NCBI GenBank assembly: GCA_001972305.1 | Contig: BDDD01000266.1 | Span: 81,499 to 145,498 of the forward strand | Source of the DNA: Cephalotus follicularis | Lineage: Eukaryota > Streptophyta > Magnoliopsida > Oxalidales > Cephalotaceae | Length of the DNA stretch: 64,000 nucleotides | Direction of reading: 5' to 3' | Part shown: one piece after another, positions 13,068 through 25,117 of the stretch | How positions within the stretch are numbered: the first letter of the stretch is position 1 | Layout: each line of letters opens with the position of its first letter | The notes under the pieces: generated by a model | The model's database searches: none | Told to the model about the DNA's origin: nothing | The model's input: only the letters and a program-made list of their open reading frames with translations | Position numbers and translations under genes: made by a program

Positions 13068-13603
13068 GGACGAAAACAAGGCCAAGGTGGCCAAGTGGGG
13101 GTCTGACGGTGACTGAGCCCGTTGGCTAGTAGTTGTTGTCATGGCCCCACAATTGAAAAGGAAGTATGAGCATCCAAAAACTTTATGTTCCATGCTTATG
13201 GAACTTAAGGAGTTATATGGCACATAATCAGGGACTGTCGAGGTAGATTTAGACCTTGGTAGGTCAAAATCATCTGTGATTCCTTTTCCCTCTCTAGGGA
13301 CATCCTCAAGGAGCGATAGATCCAAGGGATCTAGTTCCAAGGGCAAGGCCGCAATGAAGAGGCCGCTTGGGCAAGGGGGTGCTGCTAATAATAGGATCGA
13401 AAAGCTTAAAAAGGAGGATGTCTGCTTATATTGTAACATGCCAGGACATTGGAAAAGAGATTGTAGGGAGTTCCTTGCCTCCATTACTGGGGGTACCTCT
13501 GGATCAGGTACCTTCATGATTGAACTCCGCCTCGCTGAAAATGTTAGCTCAACTTGGGTTTTAGACTTCGGTTGTGCCATTAACATTTGTAACTCTTTGC
13601 AGG
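13068..13603 (+). pseudogene. Copia E gag zinc knuckle and start of protease
   Basis: Resumes gag after F. Reading goes through LMELKELYGT near 13190, a linker rich in Ser/Lys/Gly, then a CCHC zinc knuckle CLYCNMPGHWKRDC at 13423-13464 (C-X2-C-X4-H-X4-C complete), which binds packaged RNA. The protease follows with WVLDFGCAINICNS, where the active-site D-T/S-G is D-F-G. A long frame is open from 13276, but earlier text has stops (TGA and TAA near 13114 and 13225). The fragment ends with GCAGG, the TSD of insertion B, and the protease continues at 25118. Confidence 0.8.
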
Positions 13604-15189
13604 TGTCACGCCCCATACCGCGAAGGCGAACCCCCACGATCCGACACGTGAGATACCTTCCATTCAACCAGTCCATTCATATCATTTATCGATCATATTC
13701 AAAAAGTGCTATATCAAATTTATAAAACTTTAAATCAAAGTCATGTAAGCGGAAGAATCATTATATAACATCAGTCGAATAATCAATTCAAATATATTCT
13801 AACTCTTAAAATCTCCCCAAAATCGGGCATGAAGTATTCATTTATCGGACTAAATCCCCTCTAAAAGAAAACTCATTTTATATCTTGGGCTCAGCCCTTA
13901 ACAACCACACTACTGAAGGAGGAATCAGCAGTATTGCACAATATATGGACCCGTTCATTTCCTTTACATCAACACACATATAAATCAAGCGCTACCACAA
14001 GCCGGTAGGTCAAATACATAAATAAATCATATCTCTATTTCATCATAGATTTGTTTCTTACACAATAACAAAAAATCCATCCATATTCAATCTATGTCCC
14101 TTTACGATATCACATTTATCCAAAGTAGGTCAAAGGAGATGTAATTCCTTACTCTGTGATTTAGCCCGGTTGATCACCGCTGCGCGTCACCTGAACCTGG
14201 ACCTGACCCAATACGTTAATAAACAATGCAATAGGTCAACAACCCAAAGGTTGTGTAGGATATACATATGCAAGGAACATATAAAAGTTCTGCAGATACG
14301 TGTACAATATATGAGATATGTATGCATGACCATCAATATAAACCATTGTAAGAAACCTAGCATTTAGAAACATGCCATTTTCCATACGTACCATTCACTG
14401 ACCATATCCATATGATTCCAACACTGTGCCATTATCATTCTGTGTCCATATCATTCCAAAATTCTTTCAAAGCATATTTATGCTTTTCTCAACCTTCCTT
14501 GCCGAGATAAATGACTAGGTGCCCTTGGAGACTTAGGTAGAAGCCCTTATTCCACTGGGAAACTAGAGTAGCATCCGTAAGTAGAATAGGGAATAGAAGA
14601 TTGACATTCTCTAACACTGGTCTCTCTAGCTACAGCCACAATCAATGTCCATATACCATCACAATCCAGACCATTACGATCCATAAAGATACGATCCGTA
14701 TCCATATTGTATTCGTTCCATAACCATTCCGTATTCGTTCCATAACTATACGAACCATGATCGTACAATCTATAGTCGTACGATGCCTAATCATACAAAC
14801 CATAGCCATTCAATCCGTAGCCGGTTCGTCCGTATAGCAGAGGGCTATACTATATGCCATGCGATGCAATAGTATAATAGTATATATGTGCATGGCATGC
14901 TATAAGCATGAATGTCAAGTACGGACGGCTTTCGTATACCAACTACCCCTAAACAGTGGTATACTCAGCTAGTCCCAGTATCACATCAAAGGCCATAAGC
15001 CTGCAGACATATCACAATCCATATCCATCCATATTCAAGAGTTAACTACATACATATACTGTCCCACACCAGTATATATACGCATTTAACCCACATTCCG
15101 TTCCCTAGATTCATGTAGGTTCTAGGCTTATAACGATTCATTCGTCTAACCGTACAAATTCATAACAAAAACCACTGTCATCCATAACC

Positions 15190-15455
15190 ATAACCGTTTA
15201 CGGTTCATATCTGCTAACGGTCCATAACCGTTTATGATTCACATCCCTTTACGGTCCATAACCATTTATGGTCTATAACCATTTACAGTCCATATCCATT
15301 TACAATCCATATCTGTTAACGGTCCATAACCGTTTACAGTCCATATCCATTTACGGTACATAACCATTTACAGTCCATAACCATTTACAATCCACATCTG
15401 TTAATGGTCCATAACCGTTTACAATCCCTAACCATTCAATCCATAACCGTACCAT
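15190..15455. repeat. 17-bp tandem array in B 3' LTR
   Basis: About fifteen imperfect copies of a 17-bp unit of the form GTCCATAACCGTTTACA, with AACCGTT/AACCATT alternatives. A matching array sits at 19290-19655 in the sister LTR, so it predates the insertion. Confidence 0.8.
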
Positions 15456-16539
15456 CTCATTTCATTCTGATAGTTCATTACGAACTGTATAGGAGCTGTC
15501 TTCGGCCTCCTCTGTTAGTACCAGTCCTCTTTTAAAGATATGGATCGTATAGTCCCAGTTCCAATAGAGGTCTAGATGTGTGTCCACTCCCATAGGGGTA
15601 ATATTAATTCATCCAATTTCCATTAGGGGTCGTGTGTCCAACGCTAATGGCCAATAAAAATTCATTCAATTCCGTTAGGAGTCCAGTCTTATGTCCACCG
15701 CTAATGGCCAATAACAATTCATTCAATTCCGTTAGGAGTCCAGTCGTATGTCCTTAATTACATTAATGGTCCAGTCGTGTGTCCCCACTTAGGGTTCAGT
15801 CACGTGTCCCTCATTTACATTAATGGTCCAGTCGTGTATCCCCACCTAGGGTCCAGTCACGTGTCCACAATTACATTGATGGTCCAGTCGTGTGTCCCAA
15901 CTTAGTGTCCAGTCACGTGTCCACAATTACATTAATGGTCCAGTCATGTGTCCCCACTTAGGGTCCAGGCATGTGTCCCTTTTGGTTCATTCAGTCAGTC
16001 ACTTGTCCATTATACCAGTACACAGTTCATTAAGGCATGCAATCAGCAATCATGCATAACCATAACATTCCGATTAGGACACAATCATCAATGAATAGCA
16101 TAACAATCCATGCCATCCATTCAAAATGCATGAATGCGAGTAAAACAGTAAAGCCATACTCTAATGATCTACCATTCATATACTACTGTCCCATACCGGC
16201 TTATTCGAATGGGATCAAGTCACTAGTCATATGGGCTCGTACCATCGAAGAATATGTATACGTACCTGTTAACGGTTGAGCTGTCGAGTTGGGTGGACTT
16301 TCGGCAGAATCCACAAACTGCCACCTCCTCTAAGCTTCACTCGTTGTCACGAGCACAACTCCATCATGTCTCGACAGAGTTCTCTTTCTCTCCTTGTATC
16401 ACTGCAATGACCATCACACATTCCGTTATGACTTGCACACATGTAGCAAATACACGTTGTCGTCACCGGAGTTCCGGCCAGATTCCAGCCAACACTTCGA
16501 AACTCCGGCCACGCCATAAATATGCTCCAAATGGGCCAA

Positions 16540-16770
16540 TCATTTGATATCTGCCAGAGAACCGTCGTGACTCACCGTGAAACGTGTTGTCATGGCCGGA
16601 AGTGAGTTCGACTCAATGAGTCAACTCGCCGATCATCCATAATTTTGGCCACCTCACAAACGAACCTCCACAAGACCCGTTCTACACATCTATAGATCAG
16701 ACTCACCATGACTCACCAAGGAACAGACGGTCACAGCAGGCAGAGAGTCAAGCTCACTGGGTTAACTCGG
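16540..16770. promoter_or_regulatory. TGA(C/G)TCA-rich segment of the B 3' LTR
   Basis: Repeated TGACTCAC, ATGAGTCAAC and GACTCACC words match GCN4/AP-1-type bZIP sites. The sister LTR has them at 24510-24725, and related text lies in LTR N (1320-1480) and the L 3' LTR (62330-62700). Regulatory function is an inference. Confidence 0.4.
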
Positions 16771-17163
16771 TCAACCATTCCCGACCATTTTCTGCCAAAC
16801 AAAGCCTCAACAGCCACCAAAAGGGGAAGAGCTAGTCGTCACAACCAAAACCTGTTCTACCCGTGATGGTTTCTGGTTGTGGAACGCACGACAGTGATGG
16901 CGACAATGATGGGGAGAAAGAAAAGAAAAGAGGAGAATAGGGGAAAGGAGGTTACCGGCTGGACGAAGTCCCGCGCGCGCCATCTCCGGGTCTGGCGCCT
17001 TCGTCCGGCGTCTCCTCCTCCCGGCGCTCTCTCTGCCACTTCCTGTCTCCCACTCTGTCTCTCGCATCTCACTCTCTTCTTCCTTTCTGTCATACGGGCA
17101 TTTTATGCGCCCGTTTGTTTTTTTTAATATATGTAATATTATATATATATCCAGGACATTACA

Positions 17164-17180
17164 TCCTCCCCTCCTTAGAG
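17164..17180 (-). other. Polypurine tract of element B
   Basis: On the minus strand CTCTAAGGAGGGGAGGA directly precedes the LTR start TGTAATG. It is preceded by a CTCGAGGATGAGATTT stretch, the layout usual before 3' LTRs of plant chromoviruses. It would prime plus-strand DNA synthesis. Confidence 0.75.
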
Positions 17181-17701
17181 AAATCTCATCCTCGAGATTC
17201 CTTAGGTTAAAACATGTGAGGGTACAATGCCATCCATCTTCTTTGCCTTCCATATGAGGTGTCATCCTCAACAACTCAATGAACTTAGCCTCACATTGGC
17301 TACCATCAATTTGTAGCCACTTGTCACTGCATCATCCCCTTCATTTAGCCATCATGCCATACATCTCTCTTAAATAATCTCTAAGCTCTTCTTAAGCCGA
17401 AGCAACATGTTCTGCTTCTTGGGCCGCACTTTCCTTTTCCACGATTCCATTAGCTTGGGTCCGTCCGGTCGTCGGCCCAGCTTTATCTCCTCTTGCGGTT
17501 CTGCCGCGTTGACCTTCCGTATTCTACCTTGTATAAGAGACAACGGTCCGCTATCAACTTCCATAACCACGATTCCCAGAAATTCCATATAACACTTATT
17601 ATTCCGCAACTCCAAGTAACTGCAAATAGCACTTTATTTCCATCAATCATTCTCAATTCCACTAGCCGAGGACCCTATCCTGGCATATCCAGCATAGGAT
17701 T

Positions 17702-17714
17702 GGCTCTGATACCA
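17702..17714 (-). other. Primer binding site of element B (initiator Met tRNA type)
   Basis: Minus strand reads TGGTATCAGAGCC, complementary to the 3' end of plant initiator tRNA-Met, three bases from the LTR end at 17718. Confidence 0.8.
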
Positions 17715-19289
17715 AGCTATCACGCCCTGAACCGCGAAGGCGAACCCCCATGATCCGACGCGTGAGATACCTTCCATTCAATCAGTCCATTCATATCATT
17801 TATCAATCATATTCCAAAAGTGCTATATCAAATTTATAAAACTTTAAATCAAATTCATATAAGCGGAAGAATTATTATATAACATCAGCAGAATAATCAA
17901 TTGAAATATATTCTAACTCTTAAAATCTCCCAAAAATCGTGCATGAAGTATTCATTTATCGGACTAAACCCCCTGTAAAAGAAAATGCGTTTTATATATT
18001 GGGCTCAGCCCTCAACAACCACACTTCCGAAGGAGGAATCAGCAGTATTTCATAATTTATGGACCCATCCATTTCCTTTACATCAACACAAATATAAATC
18101 AACTGCTACCACAAGCCGGTAGGTCAAATACAGAAATAAATCATATCTCTATTTCATCTTAGATTTGTTTCTTATACAATAACCAAAAATACATCCATAT
18201 TCAATATATGTCCCTTTACAATATCACATTTATCCAAAGTAGGTCGAAGGAGATGTAATTCCTTACTCTGTGATTTAGCCCAGTTGATCACCGCTGCGCG
18301 TCACCTGAACCTGGACCTGACCCATTACATTACAATACAATGCAATGGGTCAGCAACCCAAAGGTTGTGTAGGATATACATATGCATGGAACATATAAAA
18401 GTGCAGCAGATACGTGTACAATATATGAGAGCTGCATGCATGACAATCAATATAAACCATGCAAAGAAAACTAGCATTTAGAAACATGCCATTTTCCATA
18501 CGCACCATTCTCTAACCATATCCATATGATTCCAACATAGTGCCATTATCATTCCACGTCCATATCATTCCAAAATCCTTTCAAAGCATATATAAGGTTT
18601 TCTCGGCCTTCCGTGCAGAGATAACAGACTAGGCGTCCTTGGCGACCTAGGCAGAAGCCCTCATTCCACTGGCAAACTAGAGTAGCATCCGTAAGTAGAA
18701 TAGGGAAGAGAAGATGGACATTCTCTAACACTGGTCTCTCTAGCTACAGCCACCATCAATGTCCATATACCATCATAATCCAGACCATTACGATCCATAA
18801 AGATACGATCCGTATCCATATCGTATTCGTTCCATAACCATTCCGTATTCGTTCCATAACTGTACGAACCATGATCATACAATCTATAGTCGTACGATGC
18901 CTACTCGTAAAAACCATAGCCATTCAATCCGTAACCGGTTCGTCCGTATAGCAGAGGGCTATACTATATGCCATGCGATGAAATAGTATAACAGTATATA
19001 TGTGCATGGCATCCTATAAGCATGAATGTCAAGTACGGACAACTTTCGTATACCAACTATCCCTAAGCAGTGGTATACTCAGCTAGTCCTAGTATCACAT
19101 CAAAGGCCATAGGCCTGCAGACATATCACAATCCATATCCATCCATATTTAGGAGTTAACTACATACATATACTATCCCACACCAGTATATATACGCATT
19201 TAACCCACATTCTTTTCCCTAGATTCATGTAGGTTCTAGGCGTATAACGATTCATTCGTCTAACCGTACAAATCCATAACCAAAACCGC

Positions 19290-19655
19290 TGTCATCCATA
19301 ACCATAACCGTTTACGGTTCATATCTGTTAACGCTCCATAACCGTTTATGATCCACATCCCTTTACGGTCCATAACCGTTTATTGTCCATAACCATTTAC
19401 AGTCTATGTCCATTTACAATCCATATCTATTAACGGTCCATAATTGTTTACAGTCCACATCCATTTACGGTACATAACAGTTTACAGTCCATAACCATTT
19501 ACAATCCATATCTGTTAACGGTCCATAACCGTTTATAGTCCACATCCATTTACGGTACATAACCGTTTATAGTCCATAACCATTTACAATCCACATCTGT
19601 TAACGGTCCATAACTGTTTACAATCCATAACTGTTTACAGTCCATAACCATTGAA
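19290..19655. repeat. 17-bp tandem array in B 5' LTR
   Basis: About twenty imperfect copies of the same 17-bp unit as at 15190-15455, somewhat longer here. Confidence 0.75.
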
Positions 19656-19801
19656 TCCATAACCGTACCATCTCATTTCAATCTGATAGTTCATTGCAAA
19701 CTGTATAGGAGCTGTCTTCGGCCTCCTCTGTTAGTACCAGTCCTCTTTTAAAGATATGGATCTTATAGTCCCAGTTCCAATAGAGGTCAAGACGTGTGTC
19801 C

Positions 19802-21335
19802 ACTCCAATAGGGGCAATATTAATTCATTCAATTTCCATTAGGGGTTGTGTGCCCACCGCTAATGGCCAATAATAATTCATTCAATTCCGTTAGGAGTCC
19901 AATCGTATGCCACCGCTAATGGCAAATAAAAATTCATTCAATTTCGTTAGGAGTCCAGTCGTATTTTTCACGCTAATGGCCAATAACAATTCATTCAATT
20001 CTGTTAGGAGTCTAGTCGTATGTCCACCACTAATGGCCAATAACAATTCATTCAATTCTGTTAGGAGTCCAGTCATATGTCCTTAATTACATTAATGGTC
20101 CAGTCGTGTGTCCCCACTTAGGGTCTAGTCACGTGTCCACAATTACATTAATGGTCCAGTCGTGTGTCCCCACTTAGGGTCCAGTCACGTGTCCCTCATT
20201 TACATTAATGGTCCAGTCGTGTGTCCCCACTTAGGGTCCAGTCACGTGTCCGTCCACTCCAATAGGGGCAATATTAATTCATTCAATTTCCATTAGGGGT
20301 TGTGTGCCCACCGCTAATGGCCAATAATAATTCATTCAATTCCGTTAGGAGTCCAATCGTATGCCACCGCTAATGGCAAATAAAAATTCATTCAATTTCG
20401 TTAGGAGTCCAGTCGTATTTTTCACGCTAATGGCCAATAACAATTCATTCAATTCTGTTAGGAGTCTAGTCGTATGTCCACCACTAATGGCCAATAACAA
20501 TTCATTCAATTCTGTTAGGAGTCTAGTCGTATGTCCACCACTAATGGCCAATAACAATTCATTCAATTCTGTTAGGAGTCTAGTCGTATGTCCACCACTA
20601 ATGGCCAATAACAATTCATTCAATTCTGTTAGGAGTCTAGTCGTATGTCCACCACTAATGGCCAATAACAATTCATTCAATTCTGTTAGGAGTCTAGTCG
20701 TATGTCCACCACTAATGGCCAATAACAATTCATTCAATTCTGTTAGGAGTCTAGTCGTATGTCCACCACTAATGGCCAATAACAATTCATTCAATTCTGT
20801 TAGGAGTCTAGTCGTATGTCCACCACTAATGGCCAATAACAATTCATTCAATTCTGTTAGGAGTCTAGTCGTATGTCCACCACTAATGGCCAATAACAAT
20901 TCATTCAATTCTGTTAGGAGTCTAGTCGTATGTCCACCACTAATGGCCAATAACAATTCATTCAATTCTGTTAGGAGTCTAGTCGTATGTCCACCACTAA
21001 TGGCCAATAACAATTCATTCAATTCTGTTAGGAGTCTAGTCGTATGTCCACCACTAATGGCCAATAACAATTCATTCAATTCTGTTAGGAGTCTAGTCGT
21101 ATGTCCACCACTAATGGCCAATAACAATTCATTCAATTCTGTTAGGAGTCTAGTCGTATGTCCACCACTAATGGCCAATAACAATTCATTCAATTCTGTT
21201 AGGAGTCTAGTCGTATTTTTCACGCTAATGGCCAATAACAATTCATTCAATTCTGTTAGGAGTCTAGTCGTATGTCCACCACTAATGGCCAATAACAATT
21301 CATTCAATTCTGTTAGGAGTCCAGTCATATGTCCT
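19802..21335. repeat. 57-bp minisatellite in B 5' LTR
   Basis: Unit: CTAATGGCCAATAACAATTC plus 37 further bases including GTTAGGAGTC(T/C)AGTCGTAT. About four to five units occur at 19845-20080 and about eighteen at 20300-21330. Thirteen consecutive units at about 20475-21220 look identical or nearly so. Because 57 is a multiple of three, frames stay open on both strands (20345-21328 minus, 327 codons; 20361-21338 plus, 325 codons). These are repeat artefacts, not genes. The sister LTR has only two to three units. Confidence 0.9.
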
Positions 21336-22289
21336 TAATTACATTAATGGTCCAGTCGTGTGTCCCCACTTAGGGTCCAGTCACGTGTCCCTCATTTACA
21401 TTAATGGTCCAGTCGTGTGTCCCCACTTAGGGTCCAGTCACGTGTCCACAATTACATTAATGTTCCAGTCGTGAGTCCCCACTTAGGGTCCAGGCACGTG
21501 TCCCTCTCGGTTTATTCAGTCAGTCACTTGTCCATTATACCAGTACACAGTTCATTAAGACATACAATGTCACTCCCCCGTTTCCACAACAAGACAACAC
21601 ATAAAGTGGTAAGGCAATCAACACAAGATAATCCAGCTCATGCGATAAAACGGATAAATAAAAACCATCAATAGTGGAAGCAACAACATAAATGAGCCGA
21701 ATAAAATATGCATCACGCATCCCATACTACGTGATGCCCACAAGGTTTATATAAAACCCAAACATAACTGTCGATCGCCCAAAATGGAGCATGAAATAAT
21801 ACAGCACGAGATAACAAAATATCCTTTGTTACAAAATCCGAATAACATGATAAATGTTCAATAACCAAATACATAAATAAGAGAGATAACAAGTCTTCTC
21901 TTTAAGTCCCCATGCATGCTCCATATCATATCCACTCCATCAATCTGTTACAGTAGGGGTTAGCCTTTGTCCTCACTCGGCTAATTGAATAAACCCATAA
22001 ATACAGTTCGAGTCATATGATAATGAGTATCATGAATGAATGCATTATGATGAGCCATGACATGTAATTTTCACAATAAGTATACCTCTGTATATACATA
22101 TAAAAATATATGCATGCTCACAGTACAAGTATAACTCATAAGTTATATCAACACAAGCAGTAAATATGTTCCCAAAAAGGAACCAGACAAGCCAATCGTC
22201 ATGATCGTCGCCACCTCCTGGCCCCAACGTCATGCACTCTTACTCCATCCCCGTTTGCGAATGGTTTTGGAGCAAGTCCTCCGTAAGTT

Positions 22290-22412
22290 GTTTAGCACGA
22301 CGGCTAAACCAACAGCAAGTTACTAGCACAGTGGCAAAGTAATCAACAAGTTATTAGCACGGTGGCTAATAATCAACAAGTTATTAGCACGACAGCTAAT
22401 AATCAACAAGCA
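22290..22412. repeat. ~30-bp tandem repeat in LTR C
   Basis: Four imperfect copies of a unit reading CAACAAGTTATTAGCACGGT followed by GGCTAATAAT. Confidence 0.7.
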
Positions 22413-22784
22413 CAAGCATTTCACAGTACAAGTCATGCAATTACATATAATTACTTGATCAAATATATTTGTTTAAAATATATTATTCCGTTCACAAGTT
22501 GTAATAAGTTATAAACTTAAAATAATACATTTCTCTGTCTTTGGAAATACTTCCCCAATTATTTCGAAAACATATAAATTCATAGTTTGACAAATATACA
22601 TTTTCGTACAAAATGATAATCATAATCATACAAAAATTTCAAAATGGTTAACACTTTTAGAAAGCAACCATAATGCAAATCACAGCCAAAATGCAACATA
22701 TGCTCAGAATGCGTCTAGGTTCATTCCTAGAGTCGTTTCGGGTCTAGCGGGTCCCATTCGAGTAAAATTCTACTGATCAGGGGA

Positions 22785-23140
22785 AAAGGCGTCGATGTCG
22801 ATCCCTAAGGCGTCGACGTGTTTATCATACCAGAGAGTATCAATACGCGAGTCTTGATTCTGGAGGGTAGAATCCGACCTGTTAATCCCTCATATAAATG
22901 AATCTCACTCTCTCAACGTGTAAGGAATGCTACTGGTTAACAGCAACATAACCAGAACATCAATTCGAAACCAAACAGGTGATTCCAAGTGGCTAAATGG
23001 CCATCTGAAATGAACATTACCCTCCTACGATTTTCCAGAAAAGGCATCGATGTCAATCAAAAGACATCGATGTCTTTCACATTTTCACACGAAGGCATCG
23101 ACTTCTTTACATAGGAGTCGATGTCTTACAACCCAGAACG
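22785..23140. repeat. GTCGAC/ATCGAT motif cluster 1 in LTR C
   Basis: Several GGCGTCGATGTC, GGCATCGATGTC and AGTCGATGTC words. AAAGACATCGATGTCTTT at 23060-23077 is an 18-bp perfect palindrome. Confidence 0.7.
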
Positions 23141-23579
23141 TCTTTTTCCACAATTTTAACATACCAAGCCATTATCAAATCCATCCTTTACACAACCAAC
23201 TCACATATTCATGTAATCGTACATGCATAATTAACTCAGTGTATCACAGTAACACTACAACAAGTCCAGAATCACAATTCAATCATTGACATGAAATTCA
23301 CCCTGTTATTCATTAACTTAGAACCCAAAATGCATGTATAAATCCATCACTTTCCCCTACCTTATTGTTCCAAGTTAGGAACTGGAAAGTCCACCTCTTT
23401 GAGTTCCCAAGTTCTGGCTACCAGCAGCTCCTTCTGCATTTTCTTTTATTTTCTTTAACCTTCTTTCTTTTGCAGAATGCATGTGAGGATGGTATGTTCC
23501 TTGCATGTTCCATGTGAGGGGCATGTTTTGAGCATGCCTGGAAACACACCAGCATGATCAATACGTCAAAAATGCACAT

Positions 23580-23840
23580 GTTAAGGCGTCTGTAAAGCCC
23601 CCGAAGATCCCCCACTGCATGTTACTCTGTCAGTTAAAAACGTGACAGACGTTCTTTACAAAGGTGTCGACGTCTTTCCTTAGGCGTCGATGTCTTTTCC
23701 CTTTTTGTAAGAAGGTGTCGATGCCTTCTCTCAATGTCAACGTGCATGCCCATACATTCACGTGTACCTCAGTTCCCATAGGCGTCGACGTCTTTACAAA
23801 GACGTCGATGTCTTTGTCCCAAAACAGCGTCGTTTCAAGC
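23580..23840. repeat. GTCGAC motif cluster 2 in LTR C
   Basis: Copies such as GGTGTCGACGTCTTT, GGCGTCGATGTCTTT and AAAGACGTCGATGTCTTT (23796-23813, one mismatch from a full palindrome) near the start of the LTR in its own orientation. The M LTR has its equivalent at 59603-59775. Confidence 0.7.
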
Positions 23841-25117
23841 TTTTGACACACACATTCCATTTCCAAAAACATAACTAGGGTTTGTAAGCATCTTTTGAGT
23901 TCAAAAACTCAACATTCTCATTAATCCAAGTTTAAGATTACATCATAAATCGAAATATTACATTCAGGAAATTACCGGGCGTTACATACAATCAGCAATC
24001 ATGCATAACCATAACAATCTGATTATGACACAATCATCAATGAATAGCATAACAATCCATACCATCCATTCAAAATGCTTGAATGCGAGTAAAATAGTAA
24101 AGTCATACTCTAGTGATCTACCATTCGTATACTACCGTCCCATACCAGCATATACGAATGGGATCAATTCACTAGTCATATGGGCTCGTACCATCGGAGC
24201 ATATGTATACCTAGCTGTTAACGGTTGAGCTTGCGAGTCGGGAGGACTTGCGGCAAAATCCATGAACTGTCACCTCCTCCAAGCTTCACTCGTTGTCACG
24301 AGCACAACTCCATCATGTGTCAACAGAGTTCTCTTTCTCTCCTTGTATCACTACAATGAACATCACACATTCCGTTACGATTTACACACATGTAGCAAAT
24401 ACACGTTGTCATCACCGAAGATCTGGCCAGATTCCAGCCAACACTCTGAAACCACGGCCATGCTATAAACAGGCTCCAAATGGGCCAATCAATTCATATA
24501 TGCCAAAGAACTACCGTGACTCACCGTGAAACGTGCTATCATGGCCGGCAGTGAGTTCGACTCACTGAGTCAACTCGCCGATCATCCATAATTTATGCCA
24601 CCTCACAAACGAACCTCCACAAGAACCGTTCTACACATCTCTTGCCCAGACTCGCCGTGACTCACCAAGGAACGGGCGGTCACAACAGGCAGAGACTCAA
24701 GCTCACAGGGTTAACTCGGTCAACCATTCCCGACCATTTTCTACTGAACAACGCCTCAACAGCCACCAAAAGGGGAAGAGCTAGTCATCATGACCAAAAC
24801 CCGCTCTACCCATGACGATTTTTGGCGGTGGAATGCACGACAGTGATGGCGACAGTGGCGGGGAGAAAGAAAAGAAAAGAGTATAAGAGGGGAAAGGAGG
24901 TTACTGGCTGGGGGAAGTCCCACGCGCGCCATCTCTGGGTCTGGCGCCTTCATCCCGCATCGTCTCCTCCCGAAGCTCTCTCTGCCGCTCTCTGTCTCCC
25001 ACTCTGTCTCTCGCATCTCACTCTCTTCTTCCTTTCTTTCATACGGGCGTTTTATGCGCCGGTGTTTTTTTTAAATATATATATATATAATATTATATAT
25101 ATATATAGGAGATTACA

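Larger units (their letters stand above)
13604..17163 (-). repeat. Element B 3' LTR (3.6 kb)
   Basis: In minus orientation it runs from TGTAATGTCC at 17163 to GGGCGTGACA at 13604. Block by block it matches 17718-25117. It contains the 17-bp array, two to three 57-bp units, CACGTGTCC-rich repeats (15770-15980), and a GACTCA/GAGTCA-rich segment (16270-16860). Small ORFs in it are not conserved genes. Confidence 0.85.
17164..17717 (-). other. Interior of element B (554 bp)
   Basis: Holds only the primer site, the polypurine tract and weak coding potential. A minus-strand frame of 81 codons (17370-17615) is Lys/Arg-rich with no motif I recognise. A further minus frame ends near the tract with NLRNLEDEISLRRGG, which is mainly the conserved pre-tract DNA read as protein. 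No gag, protease or pol motif is present. Confidence 0.6.
21568..23986 (-). mobile_element. Solo Gypsy-type LTR C
   Basis: A TG..CA unit (TGTCACTCCCCCG ... CCGGGCGTTACA) with perfect TACAA duplications at 21563-21567 and 23987-23991, inserted in the B 5' LTR and lacking any internal region. It shares blocks with the M LTR (57103-59937), for example GTTAGCCTTTGTCCTCACTC at 21959 and 57498 and the GTTCCAAGTTAGGAACTGGA block at 23368 and 58992, so both belong to one family. Two GTCGAC-type clusters lie in it. Confidence 0.85.
13604..25117 (-). mobile_element. Non-autonomous Gypsy element B with giant LTRs
   Basis: Two LTRs of the same family flank an interior of only 554 bp that has a primer site and a polypurine tract on the minus strand. 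Ends are TGTCACG (13604) and GATTACA (25117). Flanking pentamers are GCAGG and GTAGG, one C/T difference. There is no gag or pol, so movement would have needed enzymes from a relative. The LTRs differ in length because one holds solo LTR C and an expanded 57-bp array. It interrupts the protease of Copia E. Confidence 0.85.
17718..25117 (-). repeat. Element B 5' LTR (interrupted, expanded)
   Basis: Same family as 13604-17163 but 7.4 kb. About 2.4 kb of the excess is solo LTR C with its TSD. The remaining roughly 1.4 kb corresponds to extra 57-bp units. The inner end is TATCACGCCC, one base different from the TGTCACGCCC of the sister LTR. AT repeats lie beside the outer end (25073-25106). Confidence 0.85.

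Noticed and set aside
13035..13676. 213-codon minus-strand ORF
   Set aside because: Antisense to the Copia E gag zinc-knuckle fragment, and it crosses into the border of element B.
16807..17274. 155-codon minus-strand ORF over the B LTR/interior border
   Set aside because: It crosses the LTR start and polypurine tract. The apparent protein is the conserved pre-tract DNA and the CT-rich LTR read as codons.
20345..21328. 327-codon minus-strand ORF (and a 325-codon plus-strand ORF over the same bases)
   Set aside because: It is the 57-bp tandem unit read through. Both strands are open, no domain is present, and the sister LTR lacks it.
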